64,000 bases of DNA from Aporhodopirellula sallentina SM41 (GCF_000346505.1 NZ_ANOH01000113.1:1-64000), one strand, 5' to 3'. Numbered from the stretch's first letter, positions 44,574 to 54,653 are shown. A program made the numbers and translations. The notes: generated from the letters alone by a model not told the origin.

Positions 44574-45956
44574 ATGATGAGAATGATTCTGTTTGCTGCG
44601 TTGATCGGTATGACCGCAACGTCAAATGCAGGTCAACCACCGAACGTTGTCCTGGTGTTCATCGACGACATGGGGTGGGAAGACTTTTCGTGCTTCGGCA
44701 ACGACGACGCTGATACGCCGCATATCGACCGGCTGGCCAACGAAGGCATTCGCTTTGAACAGTTCTACGTGAACTCGCCAATCTGCTCGCCGTCGCGCAC
44801 CGCGATTTCGACCGGCCAGTACCCGCAGCGATGGCGGATCACTTCGTTCTTAAACAACCGCAAGGACAACAGTCGCCGCGGCATGGCGCAGTGGCTTGAT
44901 CCCAAAGCACCGATGCTGGCCCGATCGCTGCAACAAGCCGGCTACGCGACCGGGCATTTCGGCAAGTGGCACATGGGCGGCCAACGCGATGTCAATGAAG
45001 CGCCCGCGATCACCGAGTATGGTTTCGACGAATCGTTGACCAATTTTGAAGGCATGGGCCCCAAGCTTCTGCCGCTGACGCTGAAGCCGGGGCAAAAGAA
45101 GCCCGGCAAAATTTGGGGTAAGGCCGAAAATTTGGGCGAGGGCTATCAGTGGATGCTTCGCAGTGAGATCACGACTGGCTTTGTCGACGCAGCATTGCCG
45201 TTCATCGACAAAGCTGCGGAAGCTAGCAAGCCGTTCTACATCAATCTCTGGCCCGATGATGTTCACGCACCATTTTGGCCTCCCGTGGAAACTTGGGGTG
45301 ATGGTTCAAAACGACGGCTTTACTTGTCGGTGCTGGAGTCGATGGACAAGCAGTTCGGCAAACTGTTTGATCGCATTCGAGACGACGACGCACTTCGTGA
45401 AAATACGTTGATATTGGTTTGCTCTGACAACGGTCCGGAACCAGAGGCTGGCAAAGCGGGACCGTTTCGCGGCTTCAAAACGCAGCTCTACGAAGGCGGC
45501 GTCCGTTCGCCGCTCGTGGTATGGGGGCCAGGAATAGTGAAGAAGCAAAACCATGTGGACAAGCAGTCTGTGTTCTCGGCCATCGACCTTGTCCCGACTC
45601 TATTAGAACTGACGAACACGCCGTTTCCCAAAGACGCAACATTCGATGGTGAGCCTCTGGTCAACACGCTGCTTGGCGAAGGTGGCTCACGCGACGCACC
45701 CATCTTCTTCCGCCGCCCACCCGATCGAAATTCCGTCTACGGGGTCGAAGACCTTCCTGATCTGGCGGTCCGATCCGGCAAGTGGAAGTTGCTTTGCGAG
45801 TACGACGGTAGCGAAGTCGAGCTGTACGACCTGAGCACTGACCCATCGGAGTCAATGAACCTAGCCGACCAGCATCTGGAACTTGCAAGCGAACTAACGA
45901 AGTCGCTGCTGAGTTGGCATCAGTCGATGCCGCCAGACAATGTTCCCATCCTTTAG
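44574..45956 (+). CDS. Exported sulfatase
   Basis: 460 aa S1 sulfatase, signal peptide MMRMILFAALIGMTATSNAG. Metal site FIDDMGWEDFSCFG, maturation motif ICSPSRTAISTG, GKWHMGGQ, and VCSDNGPEPEAG. Resembles arylsulfatases of the A type; substrate unknown. ATG 44574 was chosen because AAAGGA lies about 9 nt before it and the signal peptide begins there. The next sulfatase starts 24 bp after its stop. Confidence 0.9.
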   Translation: MMRMILFAALIGMTATSNAGQPPNVVLVFIDDMGWEDFSCFGNDDADTPHIDRLANEGIRFEQFYVNSPICSPSRTAISTGQYPQRWRITSFLNNRKDNSRRGMAQWLDPKAPMLARSLQQAGYATGHFGKWHMGGQRDVNEAPAITEYGFDESLTNFEGMGPKLLPLTLKPGQKKPGKIWGKAENLGEGYQWMLRSEITTGFVDAALPFIDKAAEASKPFYINLWPDDVHAPFWPPVETWGDGSKRRLYLSVLESMDKQFGKLFDRIRDDDALRENTLILVCSDNGPEPEAGKAGPFRGFKTQLYEGGVRSPLVVWGPGIVKKQNHVDKQSVFSAIDLVPTLLELTNTPFPKDATFDGEPLVNTLLGEGGSRDAPIFFRRPPDRNSVYGVEDLPDLAVRSGKWKLLCEYDGSEVELYDLSTDPSESMNLADQHLELASELTKSLLSWHQSMPPDNVPIL

Positions 45957-45980
45957 CGAATCCATGCAAGCGAAAACCCA

Positions 45981-47402
45981 ATGAAACTTCAACTCTTCTA
46001 TTACATTTTCGTTGTCGCGGCACTGATCTGTGTCGTTCCAGCCAATGCTGATGCGCCGAACATCGTGCACATCATTGCCGACGATCTGGGCTGGAATGAT
46101 GTTGGCTATCACGGTAGCGAAATTAAAACGCCGCATTTGGATGCGTTGGCTTCAGAGTCCGTGATCCTCGATCGGTTCTACGTGACTCCGATTTGTTCGC
46201 CGACGCGAGCGGGAGTGCTGACCGGTCGATACCCATTCCGATTCGGAATCTGGGGCAGCGTCTGCAACCCGCTCGCCCGCCATGGATTGCCGCCCACGGA
46301 GCAAACAACATCCGAACTGCTGAAGTTAGCCGGATATCAACACCGCGCAGTCTTCGGCAAGTGGCACTTGGGTCTCGCGTCGACCAAGTTCCATCCTTTG
46401 CGACATGGTTTCACGGATTTCTACGGTCACTACAACGGTGCGATCGACTACTTCAGCCGAAAGCGATTTGGTCAGTTGGACTGGCATCGGAACTACGAAA
46501 GCGTTCAGGAGGAAGGATACTCGACCGACTTACTCGGCGCGGCAGCCGTCAACTTCATTAGCGAGCGCAGTGCAGAGTCGCCTTTCTATCTGCTCGTCAC
46601 CTTCAACGCACCCCACTCGCCCGTTCAAGCCAAGCCCGAAGACTTAAAGGCGTACGGTTTTGATCCAAACGGTGATCGCGCGCCAAACACCGATGCGGGA
46701 ATCGCCCGGCGCGAGAAGTTTGCGGCTTACGGCGAAGGAGCCAAGGGGAACACCGTACGTCAGACATTCGCCGCCATGACGACGGCGATGGACCGCAACA
46801 TCGGAACGATTCTCGATGCGCTGGACGAAAATGGTTTTCGCGAAAATACGCTGGTGATCTTCCACAGCGACAACGGTGGTGACCCCAAGCATGGGGGCAA
46901 CAACCAACCGCTACGAGGCAAGAAGTTCACCACATGGGAAGGCGGTGTCCGTGTTCCAGCGATCATGCGTTGGCCTGCAAGGCTTAAAGGAGGAACGAAG
47001 TACGGCTCCGTCACCTCCTATATTGACATCCTGCCAACCCTGGCCGGAGCGGCTGGAATAGCAAATCCAACCGGAATTGATGGTTCCAATCTCCTACCGT
47101 ATTTGGAAGGCAGACAACCTCCGCCTGAGCGAGTGTTGTTACTCAGCGAAGACACTGTAGTCACCGATCAATGGAAGCTGATAGGCGGCGAGATATTTGA
47201 CTTGAAGAACAATCCAGCGGAAACCGGTCCGCTCTCGGACCCACCGGCAGATGTGTTGACGCAACTACACGGTGAGCTGGCGCGTTTTGCCGAACTTGAA
47301 GGACCGCCAACCGTTTCAACTGCGCCAAACCCCACAAACTGGCCGCCGAAGGATTGGAAGCTGCCCGAAGAAAAAGAACAACCAATGGAGCCTTCAGAAT
47401 GA
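45981..47402 (+). CDS. Exported sulfatase (arylsulfatase B-like)
   Basis: 473 aa S1 sulfatase, signal peptide (LQLFYYIFVVAALICVVPANA). Metal site IADDLGWNDVGYHG, maturation motif ICSPTRAGVLTG, VFGKWHLG and HSDNGGDPKHGG. The short sequence between HLDAL and the Cys motif resembles arylsulfatase B/GALNS-type enzymes. The C-terminus is Pro/Glu-rich. Its stop overlaps the start of the following broken sulfatase by ATGA (47399-47402). Confidence 0.9.
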   Translation: MKLQLFYYIFVVAALICVVPANADAPNIVHIIADDLGWNDVGYHGSEIKTPHLDALASESVILDRFYVTPICSPTRAGVLTGRYPFRFGIWGSVCNPLARHGLPPTEQTTSELLKLAGYQHRAVFGKWHLGLASTKFHPLRHGFTDFYGHYNGAIDYFSRKRFGQLDWHRNYESVQEEGYSTDLLGAAAVNFISERSAESPFYLLVTFNAPHSPVQAKPEDLKAYGFDPNGDRAPNTDAGIARREKFAAYGEGAKGNTVRQTFAAMTTAMDRNIGTILDALDENGFRENTLVIFHSDNGGDPKHGGNNQPLRGKKFTTWEGGVRVPAIMRWPARLKGGTKYGSVTSYIDILPTLAGAAGIANPTGIDGSNLLPYLEGRQPPPERVLLLSEDTVVTDQWKLIGGEIFDLKNNPAETGPLSDPPADVLTQLHGELARFAELEGPPTVSTAPNPTNWPPKDWKLPEEKEQPMEPSE

Positions 47403-48829
47403 AAGTACATAGTTCAAACCGCCAACCTGTCAGTTGTTTTCGTGCGACGATTTGCTGGCTGGCAACCTGCACGCCGTTGTTGGTGTGGGGAGCACCTGCG
47501 GTCGCCTCACGCCCTAACATCATCGTGATCTTCACGGATGATCAAGGCTACTCGGATCTTGGCTGCCAAAATATTCGCGATGCCATCAGTACTCTGCACA
47601 TTGATGGACTGGCTGAGCGGGGGGCGCGAATAACCCACGGGTTCGTTGCCTCTCCTCAGTGCATGCCTTCGCGTATCGGATTACGGACGGGATGCTACCA
47701 GCAACATTCGGGTGTAGAGACCAATGTTTCTGCAACGGAGCCGAACAGAGTCGCTGCGATGATTGCAGAAGTGGAAACGATTGCGAATCATATGAAACGG
47801 GCTAGCTGTACGACCGGAATGTCGGGCAAATAGGGCGTCGGTGGCGGTCCGTCACGTGTTGAACAGAAACGGGGAAGCTTGACTCTACGAAAGAGTGACC
47901 TTGCATTGCTGCGGTCCGCACGTGGCTTCGAGGAGTATTTTTCCGGCGTCAGCAATGTCTATACGGCATCGCACGGGCTCGATGGGACTCCGACTCCCGA
48001 CGTACCACAGTTAATCAAGGAAAGTCGGTACCGAGTCGAAGTTCAAGCCGAAGCGGCCTTGAGTTTTGCTGAGCGTCTTGCCGACGATGACGAGCCTTTA
48101 ATTCTCTATCACGCCCCATATTCCCCGCTCGCACCGTATGAAGCTCCACACAACTATCTCGATCAATTTGCTCACGTCGAAAACAGCGCCCGCCATATTT
48201 GCTTGGCCATGATGGCCCGTGTCGACGATTCTGTTGGCCGTCTTGTTGGGGAGCTCCGGCATCATGAGATCGAAGTACAGACGCTGATCTGGTACATCAG
48301 CGACAACGGTGCTCCGAAAAATAGTGGCGGTTTCAATCAATCGTTCGCCGGTGCCAAGGGAAGTCTGCTCGACGGCGGCGTCCTAGTGCCGTCTATCGTT
48401 TCGTGGCCTGGGCAGTTGCCTGAGGGGGGCGAGTATTTACTAATGGTCAGCTCGCTGGATGTTCTACCGACGTGTCTCGCTGTCGCTGGTGTGACCGAGA
48501 TACCGCAGGATCTCACAAGGATTGATTTGATGCCTTTCCTGAAGGGTAGCCGAAACGATGCTCCTCACGAGCGCCTTTTCTTTCGTTGGACGTTCCGAGG
48601 AATCGAGCAGGCGGCCATCCGATCGGACCTGTGGAAATTACTTCGCACAGGAAAACTACAAAGTCTCTTCGATTTGGTAGCTGTCCCTGGTGAAACTCAA
48701 GACGCGACGTCCCAGAATCCAGTAGTGGCGAATGAGCAACAACAACTTGATGGTTGGATCGCGACACTTCCAGCAGTGGCCGAATCTCCGAAACACAAGC
48801 CACGGCGATTTCAAGAGCGAACATCATAG
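47399..48829 (+). pseudogene. Sulfatase with in-frame amber codon in the GKW motif
   Basis: Reading starts at ATG 47399 (ATGA overlap with the previous gene), has a signal-like N-terminus, metal site FTDDQGYSDLGCQ and maturation motif QCMPSR. It then meets TAG at 47831-47833 directly after MSGK, where sulfatases have GKW. The same frame continues without further stops as GVGGGP and on to 48829, including WYISDNGAPKNSGG and the C-terminal sulfatase region. A single TGG to TAG change explains it. Total would be about 476 aa. Recent decay, a sequencing error or stop read-through are the options; nothing nearby supports read-through. Confidence 0.8.
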
Positions 48830-48977
48830 AAACCTCCGATAGCAACATCGCGATGCGCATGAGACGCTTCCGTTACACAGGTTGACAGCCTATGAAATAC
48901 TTGGCTGACGCCATTGTCGACTGAGTTGGCAGAGGGAAGTTTGACTAGAATCCTATATTTAGCATCGAGTTACAACG

Positions 48978-50279
48978 TTGACAAACTACATAACTCACTT
49001 ACTGCGACTCTTGCTACTCATCGTGTGTTTGTTTACAAGGAATAGGTTTGGCCAAACGAAGCCAAACATCGTTTTCATCATTGCGAACGATTTGGGAGTT
49101 CGCGATACCGGCTTCATGGGTAAGGCCGATGTACGGACTCCGGCATTGGACGAACTCGCATTACGCAGTGTTTTGTTCGATCGCGTTTTCGTCGCGTCGC
49201 CTAGCTGTGCTCCGTCACGCGGCGCGTTGCTGTCGGGACTCATGCCGTTTCGCAACGGTGCTGAACCTAACCACACGTTGGTTGGCGACGATGTGACCGA
49301 GCTTCCCAGCTACATGCACGACATTGGCTACGAAGTCGCAAGTATCGGAAAGATCACTCACGGCACTGACAAACGGGCTGGCTTCGATTTTGACAATCGA
49401 ATACTTTCACTGGAAAATATCGACATCGTTCGTAAGTATTTAAACAATCGCGAGTACGATAAACCGCTACTTTTGATGGTGGGCATCAAAGATCCGCATG
49501 TCCCGTGGCCCAGAAAGCACTTTGGTCACTACGATCCGCTGCGGCTTTCGCTGCCCGCGCGTTTGGTCGATACGCCTGAGACTCGGATCGAGCTGGCTAG
49601 GTACTACAGTGCGGTCGAGCGAATGGATTTGCAGGTCGCTGCCACGCTGAAGGCGGTCGACCAGCATTTTGGACCCGGGACCATCATTCTCTTCACAAGT
49701 AACCACGGCGCGCAGTTACCATACGGAAAATGGAACACCTACGACGGTCGCTTGCGTGTCCCGTTGTTGGTTTCTTGGCCAACAGTCCCGACCTTGGGAA
49801 CGCGAAACTCGTCGCTCCTTTCGTTTGTGGATCTGCTGCCAACCTTGATTGAAATGTCAGGTGGCGACCCACCTAGGGCTGGGTACCGTGAAAACGAAAT
49901 CAACGGACGATCCTTCCTGCCTTTGTTGCGGGGAAAATCAGACCACTATCGCGATCATGTCTCCTCGACTAATTCATCAGCGGCTCATCATACTTTTCCG
50001 CTTCGCAGCGTTCGCGCTGAACAGTTTCCGTACATCAAGAATGTTTATCCGGAACTGAACTTCACCGTCCAAACGGATCACAACCCGAGAGCGGAAAGCC
50101 ATGGGATGTGGAAATCTTGGGTTCGCCAAGCCGAGTCGGACGTTGACGTTGCTAAAAAGTTGAGACGCTATCACTGCCGATCACCGGACGAACTCTACGA
50201 CGTCGAGAATAATCTGTACGAACAGAACAATCTCGTCAACGACCCAGACTCTATGACAACGCTCGAATCTCATCGTTAA
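48978..50279 (+). CDS. Degenerate sulfatase-like protein
   Basis: 433 aa, related to the sulfatase at 41896. It keeps the maturation motif SCAPSRGALLSG and a signal-like N-terminus (THLLRLLLLIVCLFT). However, the metal site reads IANDLG where relatives have SDDH/ADDLG, and the second site reads FTSNHGAQ where relatives have TSDHGSQ. Both changes are Asp to Asn at calcium ligands. No ATG exists before the metal site; a TTG at 48978 is the only plausible start. It is also shorter at the C-terminus. It is probably an inactive paralogue or on the way to becoming a pseudogene, though a binding role cannot be excluded. Confidence 0.7.
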   Translation: MTNYITHLLRLLLLIVCLFTRNRFGQTKPNIVFIIANDLGVRDTGFMGKADVRTPALDELALRSVLFDRVFVASPSCAPSRGALLSGLMPFRNGAEPNHTLVGDDVTELPSYMHDIGYEVASIGKITHGTDKRAGFDFDNRILSLENIDIVRKYLNNREYDKPLLLMVGIKDPHVPWPRKHFGHYDPLRLSLPARLVDTPETRIELARYYSAVERMDLQVAATLKAVDQHFGPGTIILFTSNHGAQLPYGKWNTYDGRLRVPLLVSWPTVPTLGTRNSSLLSFVDLLPTLIEMSGGDPPRAGYRENEINGRSFLPLLRGKSDHYRDHVSSTNSSAAHHTFPLRSVRAEQFPYIKNVYPELNFTVQTDHNPRAESHGMWKSWVRQAESDVDVAKKLRRYHCRSPDELYDVENNLYEQNNLVNDPDSMTTLESHR

Positions 50280-50404
50280 TTGGTGGGTCATTGGATCAAA
50301 CAGAGCCGCGACACGCTTCAAAAGCACGGCAAGCCAATGGACTTGCTGCTGCCGATCAAGACGAGTACACGATAAGAAGATATTCATCCTATCAAATAGA
50401 AAAT

Positions 50405-52477
50405 ATGACACACCTTCAAAACAAACTCCTTTGTCTCTGCGCAACATTTTGTAGCGTGGTTTTGCTTTGTCCTGCAGCCTACTCATCACAACCGAACATC
50501 TTGTTTGTATTCACCGATGATCTGGGCTGGGGCGATTTGGGCGTCTTTTATCAGAACGAATCAAAAAACGACAAAAAGCATCGAACACCTCACCTGGATC
50601 GTTTGGCTGGTGGCGGGTTGCAGATGCGAGCCCACTATTGCCCCGCACCGGTTTGTGCCCCCAGTCGCTCGTCGCTTCTTACAGGCGTCCATCAAGGCAA
50701 CGCCGTTATCCGAAATAACCAATTCGACAAGGGACTCGAGGACAACCACACGCTTGGATCAGTGCTACGTGAAGCCGGGTATCGAACCTGCATGATTGGC
50801 AAGTACGGATTGCAGGGTGGTCCGAAGGGAAAGCAACAAACCGGAACACCGTCCGATTGGCCGTCGTATCCGACCAAACGTGGGTTCGATGAGTTCTTTG
50901 GTTATGTCAGCCACTATGCGGGCCACCTGCACTATCCAAACGATCCTTGGAAATTGGCCAACAAAGGCCATCAGGGTGTGCCCAATCTGTGGCACTCAGA
51001 TGAATCCGGCGACTATGAAATCAGTGAGTCGTTGTCGAAGTGCTATACGACGGATTTGTTTACCGCTCGTGCAAAACACTTCTTGAAAACGCATGTTCAA
51101 TCCAACGGCGATCAACCGTTCTTTTTGATGTTGAACTACGACACGCCGCACGCGGCATTGCAAATCCCAACGATTCCTTACCCCAGCGGTGGTGGCGTGG
51201 GTGGCGGCTTGCAGTGGACGGGCGGAACAAAGCCGGATGCGATTTCGCAACCCGCAATCAACACTGCAACTGGCGAAGTCGACTCCTTCATCCACCCAGA
51301 CTACGCGGCAGAGGACTGGTCGGATGTCGAAAAGCGGTTCGCCACCATGGTTCGCCGGATCGACAACGCCGTCGGTGACTTGAACGAGACACTGGAAGAT
51401 CTTGGTCTGGCCGAGGACACCTTGGTTATCTTCACCAGCGACAACGGTCCCCATCACGAAGCCTATTTCAAAGGCGAATCTTGGGGGGCGTCTAGCTACA
51501 GCCCGCAAGCGTTCCAGTCCTACGGTCCTTACGATGGGACGAAACGAGATTGCTGGGAAGGCGGCATTCGCATGCCAACGCTGGCTTGGTGGAAAGGCAC
51601 GGTCGCTGCGAACAGAATCGACAGCACGCCCTCTCAGTTTCATGACTGGATGGCGACGCTCTGCGATGTCGCGGGCGTGCCAGCACCCGCCCGATGCGAC
51701 GGAGTTTCGCTACTACCCACGTTAACGGGTGAGGGCGAACAAGCAGAAAGCCTCGTCTACATTGAGTATCAAAACGGAAGCAAGACGGCGGACTACAAAG
51801 ACTTTCTCGCTTCGAGACGAGACCGACCGCGCAAGGAGATGCAGGTCATCCGCATGGATGGTTCGGATGGCAAATCGTACAAAGGCGTTCGCTACAACAT
51901 CAAGTCCGCCGATGACGATTTTGAAATCTACGATGTTGAGTCGGACGTCGATGAAGCCAGCAACCTAGCGGGAACATCGGAGGCGGTGAAGCAACTGCAG
52001 TCGCGAATGAAGGCGAAGGTCTTGCAAGTCCACAGCCCGAATGAATCGGCGATAAGACCCTACGACAAGGCCGCTATCCCGGCGTCGGAACAAGCGCCGG
52101 CGGGTTATCAGGTGCATCGCTTTGCGCTTCCGGGCAACGTTTCCTACGTTCCCACTGCGACTGGTGAATCGGATCCTGTTTCGTCAGACGTCATCGAAGA
52201 CGCACAAGGAAAGCAAACGTTCACGGCACCGGGCCCCGGCATCTACGAAATTCGTGGGGCGATGGCATTGGACGAAGTCGGCACATACGCGATCCACGTC
52301 GAATCCGAATCAGCGTGTTTTATGCGTCTGCATGAGAGCCACGCGATCGACCTGCAAGAAAGTGGCCAAGCGACCAGTGCAAAACGCATTCTCGCAGCGG
52401 GCAAACATCCGATCGTGCTTACCATTCGAGTCGAGAAGCAAGGCGCCAAAACGACCTGGACTATCAACCACCCTTAG
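50405..52477 (+). CDS. Exported sulfatase with C-terminal beta domain
   Basis: 690 aa. Signal peptide (LQNKLLCLCATFCSVVLLCPAA), S1 sulfatase domain (about 28-570) with FTDDLGWGDLGVF, VCAPSRSSLLTG, IGKYGLQGG and FTSDNGPHHEAY, then an added beta-sandwich of about 115 residues (YEIRGAMALDEVGTYAIHVE, KRILAAGKHPIVLTIRV) resembling PA14-like sugar-binding domains. A Gly-rich loop (GGGVGGGLQW) is inserted in the sulfatase domain. The start is ATG 50405; the frame is open back to 50291 without signal features. The stop codon TAG is itself part of a palindromic repeat arm. Confidence 0.9.
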   Translation: MTHLQNKLLCLCATFCSVVLLCPAAYSSQPNILFVFTDDLGWGDLGVFYQNESKNDKKHRTPHLDRLAGGGLQMRAHYCPAPVCAPSRSSLLTGVHQGNAVIRNNQFDKGLEDNHTLGSVLREAGYRTCMIGKYGLQGGPKGKQQTGTPSDWPSYPTKRGFDEFFGYVSHYAGHLHYPNDPWKLANKGHQGVPNLWHSDESGDYEISESLSKCYTTDLFTARAKHFLKTHVQSNGDQPFFLMLNYDTPHAALQIPTIPYPSGGGVGGGLQWTGGTKPDAISQPAINTATGEVDSFIHPDYAAEDWSDVEKRFATMVRRIDNAVGDLNETLEDLGLAEDTLVIFTSDNGPHHEAYFKGESWGASSYSPQAFQSYGPYDGTKRDCWEGGIRMPTLAWWKGTVAANRIDSTPSQFHDWMATLCDVAGVPAPARCDGVSLLPTLTGEGEQAESLVYIEYQNGSKTADYKDFLASRRDRPRKEMQVIRMDGSDGKSYKGVRYNIKSADDDFEIYDVESDVDEASNLAGTSEAVKQLQSRMKAKVLQVHSPNESAIRPYDKAAIPASEQAPAGYQVHRFALPGNVSYVPTATGESDPVSSDVIEDAQGKQTFTAPGPGIYEIRGAMALDEVGTYAIHVESESACFMRLHESHAIDLQESGQATSAKRILAAGKHPIVLTIRVEKQGAKTTWTINHP

Positions 52478-52970
52478 TGGACCTTGCCAAACCGCTTGAG
52501 GTGGTGCGACGCGACGGAGAGGCTGATCTTAAATTGACACCGCGATTTCGCTTCGGGCTACCCGTGACATTCACGCGAACACCAAGAATCGGACCAGCTG
52601 AGGTTTGCGTCGATGCAGGTTACGACAGCGAAACCGCACGAGATGTCTTGCGATGTTTGGGTATGAAGCGGTTTACCCGCATACGAGGTGCACCGCACGG
52701 CAGCCAGGCGTGGCGAGTCTGTGGGGGCGTCGCGCGTTCGAGCGATTAGCTCAAGGGGGATTCGTCGTTTACGACTGCGTTATGAATGTCGCGAAGCGGT
52801 GATTCACGGATGGGCAACGCTTTGAATCAGGCATAATGCCGTTCAGCTTGCCAATTGATTTCAAGGCCGAGCCATTGCAATCTGTCATCAAAACAATGGT
52901 TTTCTGTCCGGCTGTATGGGTTAGAACACATCAATTGATTGCCAACGAAAAAGCGGCAAGGATCCACTAG
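52475..52970. mobile_element. IS5-like remnant inserted in a palindromic repeat
   Basis: The left arm TAGTGGACCTTGCCAA (52475-52490) matches the arm at 41811-41826 at 15 of 16 bases. The inverted partner GGCAAGGATCCACTAG is at 52955-52970. Between them, TTGCCAA occurs twice in direct orientation (52484-52490 and 52939-52945), bracketing about 450 bp that contain the transposase remnant. Removing one TTGCCAA plus the insert restores a compact hairpin like the one at 41810. No terminal inverted repeats were seen on the insert. Confidence 0.6.
52560..52825 (+). pseudogene. IS5 family (DDE) transposase remnant
   Basis: The reading PAEVCVDAGYDSETARDVLR then CLGMKRFTRIRGAPHGSQAWRV corresponds to the RADAGYDSxAAR... 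segment with the second catalytic Asp of IS5/IS4 transposases. After a frame change near 52730 it continues as GIRRLRLRYECREAVIHGWATL, the typical KGFRRLRxRYER end, stopping at 52823-52825. The N-terminal two thirds and clean termini are gone. Confidence 0.7.
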
Positions 52971-53399
52971 GGAAATATATCGTTGGGCAACAGTCAACAG
53001 AGGGCTTCTCGCAAGTAGGCGACATGATGCGCAATCAATCAGGGCCTTACCAATTGTAGCCACTTCGCATGACGAAATTTCTTGCCGATATCCTGGATTG
53101 TTTGTCGAGACTATTTCGTGTCAATCGTATATGACATGTATTGAACACATGCTTTAAGTGTGTTTGTGCGTGTGGAGGAATCGTCCTGGCGTGAAATTGC
53201 CGGCAAAGTCTCTGCTGTCAGGGTGAAGAATGAGCGTGCTCGCTGCTGTAAATGTGGTGGAGTTTTCTGTTTGTTTTTCTCCGGTCATCACGCGTGGATT
53301 ATTTGCTGGCCGAAGTAGGGTGCGTCGCATTCAAGTCGGCTTGGTCTCCTTTTCGTGCCAGGTGTTGGTCTGGTTTTTGCTCTTTTTGTGGAGAAGGTT
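52971..53399. other. Spacer upstream of second DUF1559 gene
   Basis: No gene recognised in about 430 bp. It probably holds the DUF1559 promoter; a strong GGAGAAGG ribosome site lies at 53390-53397. Confidence 0.4.
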
Positions 53400-54653
53400 A
53401 TGTCAACGAAGCGTTTTTCCCGACCAGCGTTTACGCTGGTCGAGTTGTTGGTGGTGATCGCCATCATCGGTGTTTTAGTCGGGTTGCTCTTGCCGGCGGT
53501 TCAAGCGGCTCGGGAGGCTGCACGTCGAATGAGCTGCAGTAACAACTTCAAGCAGATTGGCTTGGCGATTCACAATTACCATAGTGCGTACAAGCAACTC
53601 CCTGTGCACGGCGCGGGGACAAGGGTAGTTGGTAATCAGGGCAACGGTACTCCGGCTACATCAAACAATGGGTTGCGATTGAGTTTTCTTGTCGGGATCA
53701 CTCCGTTTATCGAACAGCAGGCGATTTGGGAGCAAATCTCGAATCCACTTGACCTAGACGGGGATCCTTTAACTACAGGAGACGTCTACAATGCGATGGG
53801 GCCAACGCCTTGGACCGCACAGTACACTCCTTGGCTGACGGATCTTCCGACGTTTCGTTGCCCTAGTGATCCGGGGGTCGGGTTGCCGTCGCTCGGTCGC
53901 ACCAACTACGCCGCGTGTATCGGAGACGGGATTTGGTACAACAGTATTGGTGGCTATCAATGGCGGTCGGGTGCTTGGGCCGATTGGAATAACGCAACCC
54001 ATGAAGAGGAGCGAGCTCTGCACACGCGGGCAGCCTGCCGAGGCTTCTTTGTCACTCGCCAGGCGATGAAGTTCCGGGACATTTTAGATGGGCTCTCTAA
54101 CACAATTGCCGCTGGGGAGATTGCAACGGACTTGGGTGACCGGTCGATAAAAACTCAGCATATGAATAATCCCGGCGGAGGCTCAGTGTTGCGTGATAAC
54201 CCAACTCATTGTCGCACGGCCTCGCCGGGAATTGATCCCGCTCGCCCGCAGTTTTGGGACGGCGGTGTTGTTGAGGTAGCGTCAGGTCAGCCAGGCGCCG
54301 GTCAATTAGCCAAAACAGTTGACCGTCGTGGTTACCGTTGGGCCGACGCTCGGCCACTGTTTGGCTGCGTGACAACGATCCTTCCGCCAAACACAGAGCT
54401 TTGCCTCACATCAAACGATGGCTCGGACGGCACGCTTGCACCAAGCAGTCAACATCAAGGCGGTTGCCACGTGTTGATGGGCGATGGAGCGGTCAAGTTC
54501 GTCACTGACTCCATCGAAGCTGGGTCGTCTACTAATGGTACCGTGCATCTCAATGGTGGTGGCGGGCAGGCTCCAGGCGCCATGAGTCCGTACGGCCTGT
54601 GGGGTGCCTTGGGTACGCGAGCCGCTAAGGAAACAATTGAAGAGGATTTCTAG
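53400..54653 (+). CDS. DUF1559 protein with prepilin-like N-terminus, second copy
   Basis: 417 aa, clearly paralogous to the gene at 20678. Class III signal [18 protein letters not shown] followed by [20 protein letters not shown]; body with FRCPSDPGVGLPSLGRTNYA, DILDGLSNTIAAGEI and C-terminal [20 protein letters not shown]. Expected to be processed by a prepilin peptidase and displayed outside. ATG 53400 with GGAGAAGG just upstream. A small lipoprotein gene follows after 96 bp. Confidence 0.92.
   Translation: MSTKRFSRPAFTLVELLVVIAIIGVLVGLLLPAVQAAREAARRMSCSNNFKQIGLAIHNYHSAYKQLPVHGAGTRVVGNQGNGTPATSNNGLRLSFLVGITPFIEQQAIWEQISNPLDLDGDPLTTGDVYNAMGPTPWTAQYTPWLTDLPTFRCPSDPGVGLPSLGRTNYAACIGDGIWYNSIGGYQWRSGAWADWNNATHEEERALHTRAACRGFFVTRQAMKFRDILDGLSNTIAAGEIATDLGDRSIKTQHMNNPGGGSVLRDNPTHCRTASPGIDPARPQFWDGGVVEVASGQPGAGQLAKTVDRRGYRWADARPLFGCVTTILPPNTELCLTSNDGSDGTLAPSSQHQGGCHVLMGDGAVKFVTDSIEAGSSTNGTVHLNGGGGQAPGAMSPYGLWGALGTRAAKETIEEDF

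Noticed and set aside
47825-47840. Reassigned or recoded TAG codon
   Set aside because: The stop is isolated and other genes in the window use normal termination, including TAG at the ends of real genes; a point mutation explains it.
50996-51643. A 215-aa minus-strand frame inside the 690-aa sulfatase
   Set aside because: Shadow of conserved sulfatase coding sequence, including the SDNGP motif region.
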